NCBI GenBank assembly: GCA_010015655.1
Contig: ML976671.1
Span: 932,533 to 996,532, forward strand
From: Bimuria novae-zelandiae CBS 107.79
Taxonomy: Eukaryota; Ascomycota; Dothideomycetes; Pleosporales; Didymosphaeriaceae
Direction of reading: 5' to 3'
DNA: 64,000 nt
Shown: one piece after another, positions 33,070 through 43,197 of the stretch
How the letters are laid out: the number at the start of each line of letters is the position of its first letter
Numbering within the stretch: position 1 is the stretch's first letter
The notes under the pieces: model-generated
What the model saw: only the letters and a program-made list of their open reading frames with translations
What the model was told of the DNA's origin: nothing
Databases searched by the model: none
Translations under genes and position numbers: made by a program

Positions 33070-35200
33070 ATGACTAACGCCGACGCGCTGTCGCCAACCC
33101 GTCGCTAGACGCGTTCTTGTACAGGCATAGCCCGTGTGCCTACTGTTAAAGCCACGCGTAAGTCCCGCGTACGCTGGGAAACCTATCGCCGTTAACTTCG
33201 AAGTAGAAGCTCCCGCTCCTGCTATAATAACAGGTGGTGGTGCACACAGGACGAAGGCCACGCGTAAGCCTGCTAGCAAGCCTGCCAGTTGGACCAAGAA
33301 GTCGAAAACAGCGTCCGGTAACACCCGTGAGGACTCTCTGAGCAGGCGATTTCCAGGCCTGCTGCCAAACCTGCTAGGTCCACCGTCGTCGTCGTCCTCT
33401 CCTCCGCCGTCTCTCCCCCCCACACCTCCGCCTGTACCTGTGCCAGCGCCTACACCTACACCTACACCTACACCTACACCTACACCTACACCTACACCTA
33501 TACCGCCTGCTGCCACTATGGTAGCAGTACCCTCCTCACCGCCGCGCGCGTCGTCGCCAGTGCCTGGCCCTTCGTATAACCTGGAGATTGAGTACACGCT
33601 GCGCGTGAACAAGGCAATAAAGGTTAAGGATATGGCTATCTGTAATCGACGAGAGTTCGTGATATTAGATCTGGACGACATGGTAGAGCAGATGGTCCGT
33701 AATCCCCTGTCTGAAATCGACGGACGAGACTATCGTACACTAGTAATTGGTGTTGCCTTTCGCGCTGGCCGGAGGACGAAGACGTCCCGCTCAGCGTTTA
33801 AGCATAAGACGTTGGCTAATTTTATAGAGTCTAGAGACGTGCTGGTAAGAGACATGGACCGGGCTGTCGAGTCGCTGCGAGGGTGCGATATCCTGGAGAT
33901 AAGGGTGGACGTAAAGGTAGAGGTTGCCCTCTTACAGAAGGCGTTTCCTTAGACGTATGCCAACGAGCCTTTATCACCTAGGCAAGCCAATACTCCGCCC
34001 TAAGTCATTACCAGCGCGCTAGTGCCTCGTGGCAGTCGTACGACTTAGTTACTGCGGACGGAGGCGTAGCAGGAGGTCCGTTAGTCCTCTGCCAACTTAC
34101 TTAGCAGTATCCATGACCGGTGGATTTGCCACGAGACCCTCTGTAGCAACTATGGACACTAGTGCTAGATTCCTTTCTCTGGTAAGCACTTCGCGATACG
34201 TCCGGCGGATAGAGAGACATAGACAAAGCGTATTATTAAGGGACAGGACAGCGCGTCTATTAAGTAGCTACCTCTTTAGCTTGTCGCGTATTAGCGTAGT
34301 AACACGGGTAACTAGCTTAAGGCTAACCCTTATACTCGTAGAGGTAAGGGCAAGAAGCGGCTAGGCAGCACTAATAATAGCTTTGCTAAAGAGGAGAGGA
34401 AGCGGCATAGGAAGCGTGTAGAGGACCTAAAACACTAGCGAGAGCTACAACGTCTAGAGGACAAAGAAGAGGAGCGAGAGGAGGCGCGACAGCAGCGTAA
34501 GTATAAGTAAAAGCGTTAACGTTAATAATAACAAGAAGAAGAGGAGGAACTACGTTAATTTAAGGACCTTAAGCGCCATGCGCGTATAGCTAAGGCGCGG
34601 TAGCTACTTATATAGTAGCGAGAGGCGTTTAAGAGCTGGCCGTACAGCCTACGTCCACGCGTTGTTGCGTCTAGGTCTCCGCTGCTATTGCCAGCGTCAC
34701 TAGCACGTAAACCTTTAGGCTCTTAAACTTACGCTGTTACAAAACACTTGCCGCCCGCGCCTATATCTTTGTTAAGCCCTATTAATAGTTAAGGTAACAC
34801 CTAAGTGGAGGTAAGGGAGTTCTTTAAGTGGCTTATAGGTTAGTAGTTACTTAAGGACTAGGATAAATACACCTAGACAATAAAGATTGCGCTTAACAAG
34901 CGGTGGATAATTTATAACCTCCGCGAGATAAGCGACCCTACTAGTAACTTATACAAAGTTACTAGGGAGTTAAAGCTTAAAGATGGTCTTATTCGCTATC
35001 TAAAAGAGGATCTAAGAAAGTTTAAAACTAGTTATTATTATGTAAAGATGTTATTTATAATAGTAATAGAGTATAAGGGTAATAAGTATAAGTCTGCGTA
35101 GATCTAGCAGCGTTATTACTAATTTTTTATAGTTTTTAATATATTCCTGCCTAAAACTTTGTTGTTTTTAATATGTGCCAGAATATTAAACATCTTAATA
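33070..35200 (+). pseudogene. transposon accessory ORF of unknown function, RIP-damaged
   Basis: Long plus-strand coding sequence that I trace from an ATG at 33070 through a 49-nt intron (33158-33206, GTAAGT ... TTAAC ... GTAG) and then in one frame to about 35200. Exon 1 has one TAG. The stretch 33207-33951 is stop-free and GC-rich. From 33952 on the same frame holds many stops, practically all TAG or TAA, fitting C-to-T changes in Gln and Trp codons. Visible parts: Pro/Thr low complexity (about 33451-33502), a globular part (NLEIEYTLRVNKAIKVKD), a Cys-containing part (WICHETLCSNYGH), a long Glu/Arg/Lys coiled coil (34370-34630) and a C-terminal domain with REFFKWLI. The Cys part resembles hypothetical proteins I associate with fungal mobile DNA. 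No function is assigned. Confidence 0.7.
33451..33502 (+). repeat. hexanucleotide microsatellite (tacacc)n
   Basis: About nine copies of a 6-bp unit, coding for a Pro-Thr repeat within the accessory ORF of the DNA transposon. Confidence 0.9.
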
Positions 35201-35904
35201 AATAAATAAAGTTTCGGGCTGAAATAATATATATATATATATAAATTAAATTGATAAACTTTTAGCCTGGAGTACTAGTGTAGAGTCGACATAGGCTCCT
35301 TCCGTTAGTAAAGGCTCCTAGGCGAATGTAAATAGTGGTAGTAATAGTGGCTTCGTCACCTTAAACGCTAGGCCGCCCCCTAGGGCCGCCACCGCCGCCT
35401 ACAGCGACCTGTTTAACCTTACTTATCCTTATTAAAGTTAAAGTCAAACTCTGTTCTTAGCTCCCTCCTGACCCTTAGCAACGTGTTGTTATTAATATAT
35501 AGGCTACTAGCTACGTAGCAAAAGTACTTTTTTACAAACTTATTATAACAGCTCTCCTAAATTGCTACTATTAGGAAATCTCTAAACCTATTACGGCCAA
35601 ATCGAGAGCGCGTAAAGACGTAGTTCTGGCAGATCTAGGCTTTTAACACCACAAATGTGAGCTCGATGGGGTTATAGTCTGGGGAGTATAGCGATAGGTA
35701 CTAGAGCAGATACCTAGCGCGCTTAATAATTGCCCGCACGTCGTTATTTGTGTGTATTAATACATTATTAAGGATAATTACTATTAGCTTGCCGCCGTAG
35801 AAGGCGCGCAGTGTAGGTATTAGCTACATCTTAATCTATTCTAGAAACTACTTATAATTATAGTAACCCTCCTTAATGCTAGTGTAAGGCAAATACCCGT
35901 GCTG

Positions 35905-36108
35905 TGTTGGATTAACAACCTCAAGGCCTCTGTCGTGTTGCAAAACACTATATATGTAGAGCGAGCCCTATATGGGACTAGCTTCCATACCCCGCGATGT
36001 ACTTTAATCCTCAGTAGATAGAACAAGAGATAACAAGCATTAATTAACCTAATATAACTTGTTATTAAGTATTTCCTTTTAGCACTAGTGTAACAAGTTC
36101 TCCTAACA
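35905..36108 (+). repeat. 5' LTR of copia element
   Basis: Begins TGTTGGATTAACAACC and ends CTCCTAACA. It aligns to the 3' LTR over all 204 positions without gaps. About 15 differences are seen, all transitions; at most of them this copy carries T or A where the 3' copy has C or G. Confidence 0.95.
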
Positions 36109-36109
36109 C

Positions 36110-38600
36110 TAATTAGTAATCGCGAGAAGCTATTACAGACAGTAAGAAAAAAGAGACAGGCTATTAACAACCTAACGTAAGAAATCTCAGGTCGATGCAG
36201 ACTGTGCTAAGAACAGAGTAAGATAGAGATAACATAAAGCACTCTTAACTAACCTCTAAAGCTACTAGTTTAGGCTAATCTACGGACACAGAGCGCGTTA
36301 GCAACGTATTACAATTTACTATATAAACGTCTCTAGACAACCTAGTTACGTACACCAACACACGTTAGAAACAACTAACTAATAAGACAACCACACTAAT
36401 AACGAGTTAACACTACTAGTATAATAGCAGATAACTAGAGCAGCAATAGCGTAGTAGATAATACTAATACTTAAGCTTAAGCTTAACTATATAATAATTA
36501 GTTAGAGTATAGCTTAAGTAAACGCGGGGAAGCTGCTTCACGCTAGGCTAAATATACTATAAAGTACCTTATAGGAGACTACCCATATCTAGTAGCGCTA
36601 GAATCTATTAACACATCTCTCTAGGACGTACCTGTACTAATAGACGCAAACGAGATACACGCAATAACCTAAGTTACTAAAATTATTTATAATTATAACG
36701 TATTAATAGCCTAGGACGATAATTTATGTGCAGACTACTACTACGATTTTAAAGGATAGACAAAGGAGCTATTCTATAAGATTAACCGTAATACACTAAA
36801 ATCTCTAAAGATAGTCCTATAGCATAGAAGAGTCTACACAGGCAATAATCGCGCGAGGCTTGCTAATTCCCTCTATAATCTATCTACTCTAGAGAATACT
36901 CCCGAATGGGACCCTGTAGAATTTAAAGCTATAATATTCGACTAATAATTAAGGGCATACAAGCGACAGCAGAACGCAAAATAAACACCTCTAATAACTA
37001 AGTAGTAATAACTATAGCAGGATAGTCCACTAGCTAGTACACATGCACCATAGTTACAGCAGCCAGAGTACTTATAGCAAGACAGGCAGTAGCGAGAGTA
37101 ATTATAGTAAGGTAAATAGCATAGAGTAGGACACGACGCTCGAAACCGATCTAAAATACAGGAGCTACAACTAATATACTAGATAGATAAAATCTAACTA
37201 CTAAGATAGAGTAATAATAGTTAATAACCGCACTTTATAAGTGGTGCGCTTAGAAAACCTTAGTCTTGGTAATAGTAGGAACAAGATACGTAATTACAGC
37301 AATGGCGACTATAAACACAGGCACGGTCGCCAGCGATTACATATCGCAAAATTACGCCGTTTCCACAACAACCTGTAAACGGTGTACCAGGCAGACTACC
37401 AGAGCTACTACATAACCTATATAAGACACTACCGCCGCGCTGGTCCTGTAACGATTAACTTAACGCTAACATAATCACGCAGTTCTCTAAGCTTTAGAAT
37501 AATAATAAGAAATACACAGGAGATATATATAATCTGCTTAATAATAAAATTAAGATCTTCTTTAGTATCTATTAGCAAGTGGACATTTATAAAGAGTAGT
37601 TCCACGCTGTGTTTCCCCATATTCTTACTAGGCGAGCAGAGATATTCTATATACAAGTTATAGACAGAGGTGACAGCTTTTCTAATGCGTACATAGTAAT
37701 TAAGAACCACTTTAATTACGACGTCCACTATTAACACTACTATATAGACTAAATAATTATAACCTTCGCCTGTACGCGTATAGAGAACCCTAATAAGAGC
37801 TTATATAAGGTGCTATAAATATTACTTAATAAGCTATAATTATGCTAACGCGCGCTTAGTAAGAACTTTAAAAGTAAAAATACCTTACGTATAACTATTA
37901 TTAACGCGTGCTAAGGAGTTCTAGAACTTAAAATAGCACTCTTTAAGCTAGCTATAATCTGCGAAGGACTCTTTGCAGACTTATAGTCTATAGTTAAGAC
38001 GCACCTTACACGTTAGCAAATAAGGTAAATACTTATAAGGAGTAAGACAATCGCTATAGACTAGTACTACCTTAACCGCCGCTACAATAATAAGAATAGA
38101 AGAACTTGAAGAAAATTTAAAGGCAAAGGCGGATTCGCAGGCGGATTCTAAGAAGGCTAAGGTAATAGAGGTAATTAGCGCTTTAATAGCAACAATAGTA
38201 GACGTGAATTCACAACGCCACGCTAGAAGAAGAAGTGCTTTGTCTGCCAGAAAGAGGGCTACTAGTTAACCAACTATACTAATAAGGAACGTAAAGCTGC
38301 CTGCACACAGTTCTTCTCCGCATGTTACTTTATAGGCACACTATTGCCTGCAGACTTCTCTGTGCACCTTGCAGAGTATAAAGGTAGTAAAAACTATAAG
38401 AACGATAACAATAACAGTAATTAGCAGTATAACATTAATAATTAGCAATTTATAACTACGTACGCGGAACATTAATTTTTTAAGAAGTAATAACTTATAA
38501 ATTAAGCGTTTATACACTATATTTCTAGTAAAGACATATATAGCAAAGATGTACTATTATCACCGGCGTCGCAATTCCTTATTAAGGACCGATACACGCG
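36110..38600 (+). pseudogene. copia gag region, degenerate
   Basis: Gag-coding part of the retrotransposon with dense TAG/TAA stops. Near 38230-38275 a CCHC zinc knuckle is still visible (KCFVCQKEGY), with His changed to Tyr and the following Trp to stop, as expected from C-to-T and G-to-A changes. Basic Gly/Arg/Asn-rich sequence precedes it. No intact reading frame remains. Confidence 0.75.
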
Positions 38601-41600
38601 ATCTGTGTACTAAGGAATCCCCCCTAATACAGGCGCCGCTAATGTATCTATAGTCGGCAAGGAACAGTACCTCGTACTTATACAGAAAGACCCAACGGTC
38701 ACGATGGACACATCTACGGTAGGAAAAACGTCTATTAAATTTGGCAAAGGTAGTGTTACGGTGTCTATCGGCACCGCATAGATTCCGATAGAGATTGGAA
38801 AAATCGACTTTGAGGTGCTAGATACGCCCATACTGTTCTTGCTATGCCTTGCGGACATAGACAGGCTAAAGGTCTACTTTAACAACACTATAGATAAGCT
38901 CGTCTAGGGCAATGTACGCATCCCCGTAATTTGTAAATAAGGACATCTATAGTTCTATCTCAACAAAAGAGAGCGTGCAACTATATTTCTTATAGAGACA
39001 GAGTTAAGATAGCTCTATCGCCGTTTTAGACACCCAGCTATTACGAGACTAGCTAGGCTCTTAAAAAATGCTGGTCACAATAACTTTAAAGAAAGAACTC
39101 TTAAGTAAATTATAAAGTTTTACTATTATTATTAGCTTAATAGCTCTGCGCCGCGCCGCTTTAAGTTCACTCTTAAGGATAACTATTACTTTAACTATAA
39201 GATCCTTATAGATATAATGTACTTAAGAAGCAAGCCTATATTACATGTAGTAGATTTAGTAACTTTGTTTTAAGGCGTAAAGTTTCTTAACGCTATTTTA
39301 GCTAAGGAGACATAGCAGGCACTGCGGATATTATAGATTAATACCTACTAAGGACCACTAGACATTCTTATACATAACGTAGGCACGAACTTCGCAAGTG
39401 TAGAATTTCGCGTAGAAGTAAAGATTATAGGAGTCACATGCAAACAAGTACCTATAGAGGCACATTAGTCTATCGGCAAGATAGAGAGGTATCACGCGCC
39501 CTTGCACCGCGCATAGGATATACTCTACGCTAAGCTTACTAGCACTATATCTAATAAAGTAATTCTTTAGATAGCCGTGAAAGCTGTTAATAACATAGTA
39601 GGCCTTAATAGTCTAGTCTTAACTTTACTTATCTTTGGCGCATACCCACGTATAACTATAGAGTCACCGCCGTTACCGTTAATAGTTAAGCGCAGCGAGG
39701 CTATTTAAAAAGTAATAAAAGAACTACGCAAGCTTACTACTAAACGCTAGGTTATAAATACGTTAAACACCCGTAATAGACCTAATACCGCAGATATGCT
39801 TGCGCTCCCGCTACAAAGCGAGGTTTTGGTATAGAGAGAAAAGGATGGATGGAATGGCCTGTACAAAATCGCTGCTATAGATGGCCATAACGTCACTATT
39901 AACATGGTTAATGGCCTAACAACATTTCGGTCGACAGTTATTAAGCCGTACTATAGACTAGACTACCTCTAGAGTAACCCTAATGCGCCGTAGCAGCAGC
40001 ACGCGTTATCTATAGATATAATAGTGCTGCTAGCAACGTAACCACGCAAAAGAGGCCACCTACCAGGATTAAGGAATAAAAGGAAGGCAAACGTTTATAT
40101 TACTAAGAAGAAAAAGGCCGACCTTAAGCTCGCCATAAAGCTACGTAATAATAGAGTTATTATAACACTTAGCGCACCCTTTAAGGCATCTAATAATTAA
40201 GAGATTAGTAACCTAGTAGGCTATAGAGTGTTTAAATTTAAATAATATAATTAGGAAGTGCATGGCAGAATTTATATATTTAAGTCGCGTCTAGTGCGAG
40301 AAGTTAAAGGAAAGATAACTAAGCCCTATAAAAAATCCTATCTTATTATCTAAGGATACCAGGACTATAGTAAGGAGGCTATTTTAACGTAATTTTTAAC
40401 TATTTAACGCTATAGCTAGCGTGTAATTATAGCCCTGGCACCTATGCTCGTATAACATAGGATAAATCTTAAGCTCCGCGATATAACGCAGGCATATCCA
40501 CAGGCGTAGATAAATCTTAAGAGAATAATACTAGCACACCTCCCTACTAAGCTAGCACCTAGATATCCAGAGGGCACGCTGCTCCATGTGATTAAGCCGC
40601 TATATAGAATCGCGGAAGCAGGAGTCTATTAGTAGACAACATACCACAGATATTACTATAAGGAACTAGACATGTCTACGTTAATATACGACCTATGCTT
40701 GTTAGTAATAAATAGTAACGCAGATAACTTTGGCATAGTTAGTATATAGACTAATAATACCCTTATACTTAGAATAGCCACATTCTTAGCGCATAAAGAG
40801 AAAATGCTCGAGAAGGTATAGTTTAGATTAAAGCTAAAGACTATACTAACACTAAACGCGTAACTAGACTTTAATAGCTACACACTTATAATAAACGCTA
40901 GTAACATAGACAACTATAAAGCAACCCTGAACCTCAAGTAGAAGGGACAAGGAGGAAAGATTAAGCTTATAGATATTAATGCTCCTAATCGCGCGTAATA
41001 GTATACTGAACAGCGCGCCTGTAGGGCGTACATCGCATTAACATGTTAACTAAAAGCGTCTTTTAACTTATCTATAGTAGCTTAAGCGCAGTAACCTTCT
41101 AATAAAGATATTAAGGCGCTTAATAAGCGCCTTAAATAGTAGATAGAGAATCTTAACCGTGGACTACGCTACATACCTGTCAACCTTATTAACGCTAAGC
41201 TAATAGTATTCGTGGATAGCTCCTTTACTAATAATAAGGACCTTAGCTCGTAGCTAGGCTTCATACTTATGCTTGTTAATAAGTCTATAGATGTTAATAA
41301 TACCTTTACAATCTGTGGCAATATAATACACTATAGCTTAACAAAGTGCAAACGTGTTACACGAAGCGTACTAGCCTCTAAAATCTACGGCATAGTTAAC
41401 AGGTTTAATATAGGCATTGCTATTACTACTACTTTATAGATAATTATAGAGCGCCTTAGTCTGCCCGCAGTTCCCTTGGTTATTTATACAGACTTGTACT
41501 CCCTATACGAGTGCCTTGTAAAGCTTAGGACAACTAAGGAAAAGCGCCTTATAATTAACATTATAGCACTACGCCAGTCATACGAACGCCACGAGATTAT

Positions 41601-41750
41601 AGAGATCTAATAGATTAACAGCGAAGACAACCCTGCGGACGCTTTTACAAAAGCATTACCAAACCGCGCCCTGGAACGATTTGTTAATAGCAATAAGGTG
41701 ATAGTCTAAATTAAGGGCTAGGTGCAGAGACCTACAATCTCTGCCTAGCG
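38600..41750 (+). pseudogene. copia pol region (PR-INT-RT-RH), degenerate
   Basis: Aspartic protease near 38610-38900 (PPNTGAANVS, the active Asp replaced by Asn). Integrase about 39010-39990: zinc-binding RHPAITRLARLLKNAGH, and NVGTNF where a catalytic Asp is expected. Reverse transcriptase about 40260-40870 (LKLRDITQAYPQA; the YVDD-type centre now reads TNNTLI). RNase H about 41190-41690 (VFVDSSF, YTDLYSLYECL, NSEDNPADAFTKA). The order protease-integrase-RT defines copia rather than gypsy. Stops interrupt all domains. Confidence 0.85.
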
Positions 41751-41816
41751 CATTTAAGTTTAGATATTCAGTCCTTTATGTGGACAATTAATATCGAGAA
41801 AAGAAAAGACTTCCAG

Positions 41817-42020
41817 TGTTAGATTAACAACCTTAAGGCCTCTGTCGTGTTGCAAAACACTATATGTGTAGAGCGAGCCCTATATGGGACTAGCTTCCAT
41901 ACCCCGCGATGTACTTCAATCCTCAGTAGATAGAACGAGAGACAACAAGCATCAATCAACCCAATATAACTCGTTATCAAGTATTTCCTTTTAGCACTAG
42001 TGCAACAAGTCCTCCCGACA
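41817..42020 (+). repeat. 3' LTR of copia element
   Basis: Begins TGTTAGATTAACAACC and ends CTCCCGACA. It is less RIP-mutated than the 5' LTR and is followed by the target duplication TGCTG. Confidence 0.95.
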
Positions 42021-42827
42021 TGCTGCGAAGTATAAGCTGGGAGAATTACCTAGGTATCGCCACGCTGGATGTCCTGACTATATTAATAGTTAGCGCTAAC
42101 AGGAGCATACGCCTTATGTCTCTAGCTATTCTTCTTATTAAAGATTGCCTCGTTAATAAAGCAGAGATCCTCCTGCGTATACTAGCTTATTTAGACGCGA
42201 TACCCTTGCCTCAGGTCCTTGTTTTAGTTAATAGAGAAGGGCCGCAGCGTACGCTCGCTCTACTTCTTCTTCTTTAAGTATTACTAGACTACAGAGTGGG
42301 AGACGCGACAGTCACGCTTAATAAGTAGCTACTTTATAATCTCGTCCTGGTATATCTAGCTAGAATAAACTAGCTTATTAAACAACGCGTCCCCGTCTTT
42401 GTCTAGGATAGCAGGAGGTCTCCCTAGCTTGCCTTGCAGAGGGCGGCGAACGTTGCCAAACTTCTCCAGGTTCTCCGCTACATTGCTAACAGCGTGCCGA
42501 GAACAACGTTCGCGTGCAGCGATAGCGTCTAGGTGCTATCTAAAGTCTAGGAACCGCTTAATATTATTACGAGTACGCGTAGAAAGACCGCGACCGAGAT
42601 ATATAGCATTAGGAGGCTGGGGCGGCGCGAGGTCGCGTCGGCGAGGCCGCGTCGGGATGCCTACAGCGGCGTACATGTCCACGGGCGTGCCAGAACGTCT
42701 GCAACACTAAGAAAATAGTCAGTATAGACGTCCTTACGTATATCTACAGCCTTACTTTACTAGGCGGCAAGCTGACAACGATATAGTGGGGACCGCAGGC
42801 GTTTAGATTTCGGAAACAAATTGGCAG

Positions 42828-42879
42828 GCGCGCGAAAATAATTAAGGTTTTGCCAAGATTTTCCCCGATTTTCGAGCAT
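42828..42879 (-). repeat. right terminal inverted repeat
   Basis: Reverse complement of the left repeat, 52 of 52 bases identical, ending CGAGCAT at 42879. Inward similarity continues imperfectly to about 42780. Confidence 0.95.
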
Positions 42880-42886
42880 TACAGAT

Positions 42887-43197
42887 CAACTAGCCTACTT
42901 TCCTAGCTTCGAACTGGTCGCCTCTGTTGGCCACGCATCCATCTGCAGTTCCTGCAGCGTTAATTCCGGAGCCGAGCGAGGTTTCCGGGGACGACGTGGG
43001 TGAGATTGGTCGCGTGCGAGGTCGGAGTCATTTTCCTGCAGTAGTGGGGTCGTCCCATGTCGTCATTGGTAGGTGGATTGGACGATGAACAAAGGATGTG
43101 GCACAGTGTTGGAAGTCGAAGAAGTGCGAGAGAGACATCAATGAATTCGTAAGGGTATCAAGTGCGTATCGTATCCAAAAATTCCCAAAAATTGATG
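42887..43197. other. intergenic between transposon and FAN1
   Basis: About 310 bp of ordinary composition with no feature recognised; it includes the 3' flank of the FAN1 gene. Confidence 0.35.

Larger units (their letters stand above)
35905..42020 (+). mobile_element. full-length Ty1/copia LTR retrotransposon, RIP-inactivated
   Basis: 6116-bp element with two 204-bp LTRs (TG...CA ends) and a perfect 5-bp target duplication TGCTG (35900-35904 and 42021-42025). The domain order gag, protease, integrase, reverse transcriptase, RNase H is that of copia. A purine-rich tract (about 41796-41810) precedes the 3' LTR. Every coding domain contains many TAG/TAA stops and Asp-to-Asn changes at catalytic sites, so the copy is dead. 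It is inserted in the transposase gene of a DNA transposon, in the opposite orientation to that gene. Confidence 0.95.
35290..42676 (-). pseudogene. DDE transposase, split by copia insertion and RIP-damaged
   Basis: Minus-strand transposase in two parts, 42676-42021 and 35904 to about 35290. The N-terminal part has a DNA-binding region (AIAARERCSRHAVSNVAENL, then GKLGRPPAIL). Jumping over the copia element with one copy of the 5-bp target, the frame continues exactly: ILPAYTSQHGYLPYTS. Downstream follow a segment that would hold a catalytic Asp but reads LNNVLIH (Asp replaced by Asn, a G-to-A change), and LYSPDYNPIELTFVVLKA. Numerous in-frame stops are TAG. The family is the DDE superfamily endonuclease of fungal Tc1/mariner-like elements. 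The ends of the reading frame are approximate. Confidence 0.85.
32871..42879. mobile_element. DNA transposon with 52-bp TIRs, carrying a nested copia element
   Basis: The two ends are perfect inverted repeats of 52 bp, with weaker similarity continuing inward to about 100 bp and outward for seven bases (atctgtc / atctgta). Without the nested retrotransposon and its duplicated target the element is about 3.9 kb. It encodes a minus-strand DDE transposase and, convergent with it, a long plus-strand accessory ORF. The transposase resembles the Tc1/mariner-like DDE superfamily of fungi (helix-turn-helix N-terminus; SPDYNPIE-type motif). A TA target duplication, expected for that group, is not visible (flanks tc and ta). 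The interior is RIP-mutated; the termini are not. Confidence 0.85.

Noticed and set aside
33055..33681. Minus-strand 208-codon frame with Gly-Val repeats
   Set aside because: It is the antisense of the accessory ORF and its Pro-Thr microsatellite.
35226..35242. (TA)n run between the two transposon genes
   Set aside because: Simple AT repeat in RIP-mutated DNA; no independent meaning seen.
38610..38858. Minus-strand 82-codon frame
   Set aside because: Shadow of the copia protease segment.
42020..42277. Plus-strand 85-codon frame beginning at the copia/transposon junction
   Set aside because: Antisense shadow of the minus-strand transposase, which aligns with DDE motifs.
32864..42886. TA or longer target-site duplication around the DNA transposon
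   Set aside because: Flanks are tc/ta, or gc/ca if the repeat is extended; no convincing duplication.
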